62,003 nucleotides of DNA, from NCBI GenBank assembly GCA_041581135.1, contig JBFGCM010000008.1, forward strand, positions 1 to 62,003, read 5' to 3'. Numbering within the stretch: the stretch's first letter is position 1; each line of letters starts with the position of its first letter. Below the pieces are notes generated by a model. That model was given only the letters and a program-made list of their open reading frames with translations. It had not been told where the DNA came from and searched no databases. The position numbers were made by a program, and so were the translations under genes. The DNA comes from JBFGCM01 sp041581135. GTDB lineage: Bacteria; Actinomycetota; Acidimicrobiia; Spongiisociales; UBA5794. This document shows, one piece after another, positions 61,391-62,003 of the stretch.

Positions 61391-62003
61391 ATGCGTGACC
61401 GGTGGCGGCGGTTGGTCGAGTTCCTTCTCAGGATCGGGGAATACCCAGGAGAGTCGCCGGATCAAGGCACGAAGAGGCGGATCTTTGTCATCGCTTCCGT
61501 CATAGCGCCGACGCTCACCGTGCTGTTCATCCCGCAGCTCCTCGCCGCGGGACACCACCTGGAAGCTGCCAGATCAGCCATCGTGGCGTCGGCAAGCCTT
61601 CCCATCCTGGTGCTGCTTGCCGTCCGGCCTTCGTGGTTCTCGTATCTCGTGAACGTGACGTTCACGATCGTGACTCTGGGGAACATAGTGAAGGTATGGC
61701 TCTTCGGCGGGCTCCTCGAGTCGGGCCTCGAGGTGATCTTCGGGTTGGTGGTCGCTCTCGCAGCGCTGCTCATCCTCGGGCGGCGCGCCGCCATCGTGTG
61801 GACCGGCGTCTTCGTTGCGACGCTCGTATTCGCGGTGGCGATCAGTGAAGCCGTCGAGCCGACGTATGTCGACGAGGCGGCCAGTGTCACGACGGCCATG
61901 AACCTGGTGGCATTCACCATCGTCGTGATGGCCATCGTGCTGTTCTTCGTGCGGCAGCGGGATCGGTTTCAGAAGGAGTCGGATGATCTGTTGCACAACA
62001 TCC
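61391..62003 (+). CDS. Membrane-anchored class III adenylate/guanylate cyclase, N-terminal part
   Basis: The frame opens at ATG 61391 and stays open for 204 codons to the window edge, so the gene is incomplete. A cytoplasmic N-terminus (RDRWRRLVEFLLRIGEYPG) is followed by six hydrophobic helices (about residues 31-51, 61-78, 84-105, 108-129, 134-152, 166-187). It then reads RFQKESDDLLHNI, the linker that in class III cyclases usually continues LPxxIAxxL into the catalytic domain. So cAMP or cGMP synthesis is likely, from context and linker only; the catalytic domain is off the edge. Confidence 0.75.
   Translation, partial: MRDRWRRLVEFLLRIGEYPGESPDQGTKRRIFVIASVIAPTLTVLFIPQLLAAGHHLEAARSAIVASASLPILVLLAVRPSWFSYLVNVTFTIVTLGNIVKVWLFGGLLESGLEVIFGLVVALAALLILGRRAAIVWTGVFVATLVFAVAISEAVEPTYVDEAASVTTAMNLVAFTIVVMAIVLFFVRQRDRFQKESDDLLHNI

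Overview
The window is a high-GC, densely packed bacterial chromosome segment, most likely from an actinobacterium. Several things point there: LexA-type SOS boxes of the GAAC-N4-GTTC form, two mycothiol-dependent maleylpyruvate-isomerase-like (DinB-fold) proteins, a tRNA-Gly/Cys/Val cluster, the diaminopimelate pathway genes dapA/dapB/dapF, co-resident RNase J and RNase Y, and the order lexA...dapF-miaA-miaB-rny-recA...cinA...ftsK-rnj-dapA...dapB. This backbone order is typical of the phylum. The lineage may be close to Acidimicrobiia, but that is inference; no rRNA gene is present to confirm it.

Layout. 0.1-2.4 kb: a PrpF-family isomerase, a repeat-rich spacer, the tRNA-Gly(GCC)-Cys(GCA)-Val(GAC) cluster and dut. 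2.4-7.8 kb: a membrane protein, nrdR, a DinB-fold enzyme, a secreted M23/VCBS peptidase, then a LysM division-suppressor candidate divergent from lexA with an elaborate SOS control region. 7.4-13.7 kb: a minus-strand block of recA, rny, miaB, miaA, dapF and a lipoprotein. 14-21.8 kb: a SnoaL-like protein, thpR, cinA, rimO, a flavin reductase, a low-molecular-weight phosphatase, a PHP phosphatase, an orphan histidine kinase and a 92-residue unknown. 21.8-26.8 kb: a branched-chain/pyruvate-type 2-oxoacid dehydrogenase (E2, E1-beta, E1-alpha) below a PabB-PabC fusion. 26.8-35 kb: ftsK, rnj, dapA, a thioredoxin-TPR chaperone, dapB, an M16 peptidase and arfB. 35-38.3 kb: a two-gene VWA/AAA+ pair. 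38.3-48.3 kb: a 3162-residue SpvB/VCBS/RHS surface-toxin-like protein with a small membrane protein downstream. 48.5-56.7 kb: accessory and housekeeping genes, including yajQ, a frameshifted tandem GNAT, a LOG-family protein, BtpA-like and MgtC/DUF4010 proteins. 56.7-62 kb: a DM13 protein, the glycolate oxidase genes glcD-glcE-glcF and the start of a membrane-anchored class III cyclase that runs off the edge.

How parts work together. lexA, the LysM protein and recA share a DNA-damage control layout. The LysM gene and recA each have a sigma70-type promoter with a LexA box inside the 17-bp spacer. Each also has a second promoter-proximal element matching the mycobacterial RecA/LexA-independent (PafBC-type) motif, with an identical 8-bp spacer in both. 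Many genes overlap their neighbours by 4 bp or less (ATGA, GTGA, TTGA, TGATG, TAATG), which indicates translational coupling in the dehydrogenase, cinA-thpR, rimO-cinA, M16-dapB, dapA-rnj, VWA-AAA+ and glcDEF groups.

The best candidates for something undescribed are the VWA/AAA+ pair, whose AAA+ member lacks both usual Mg2+-binding residues, the RHS locus with its possible immunity protein, and the structured leader of rny.
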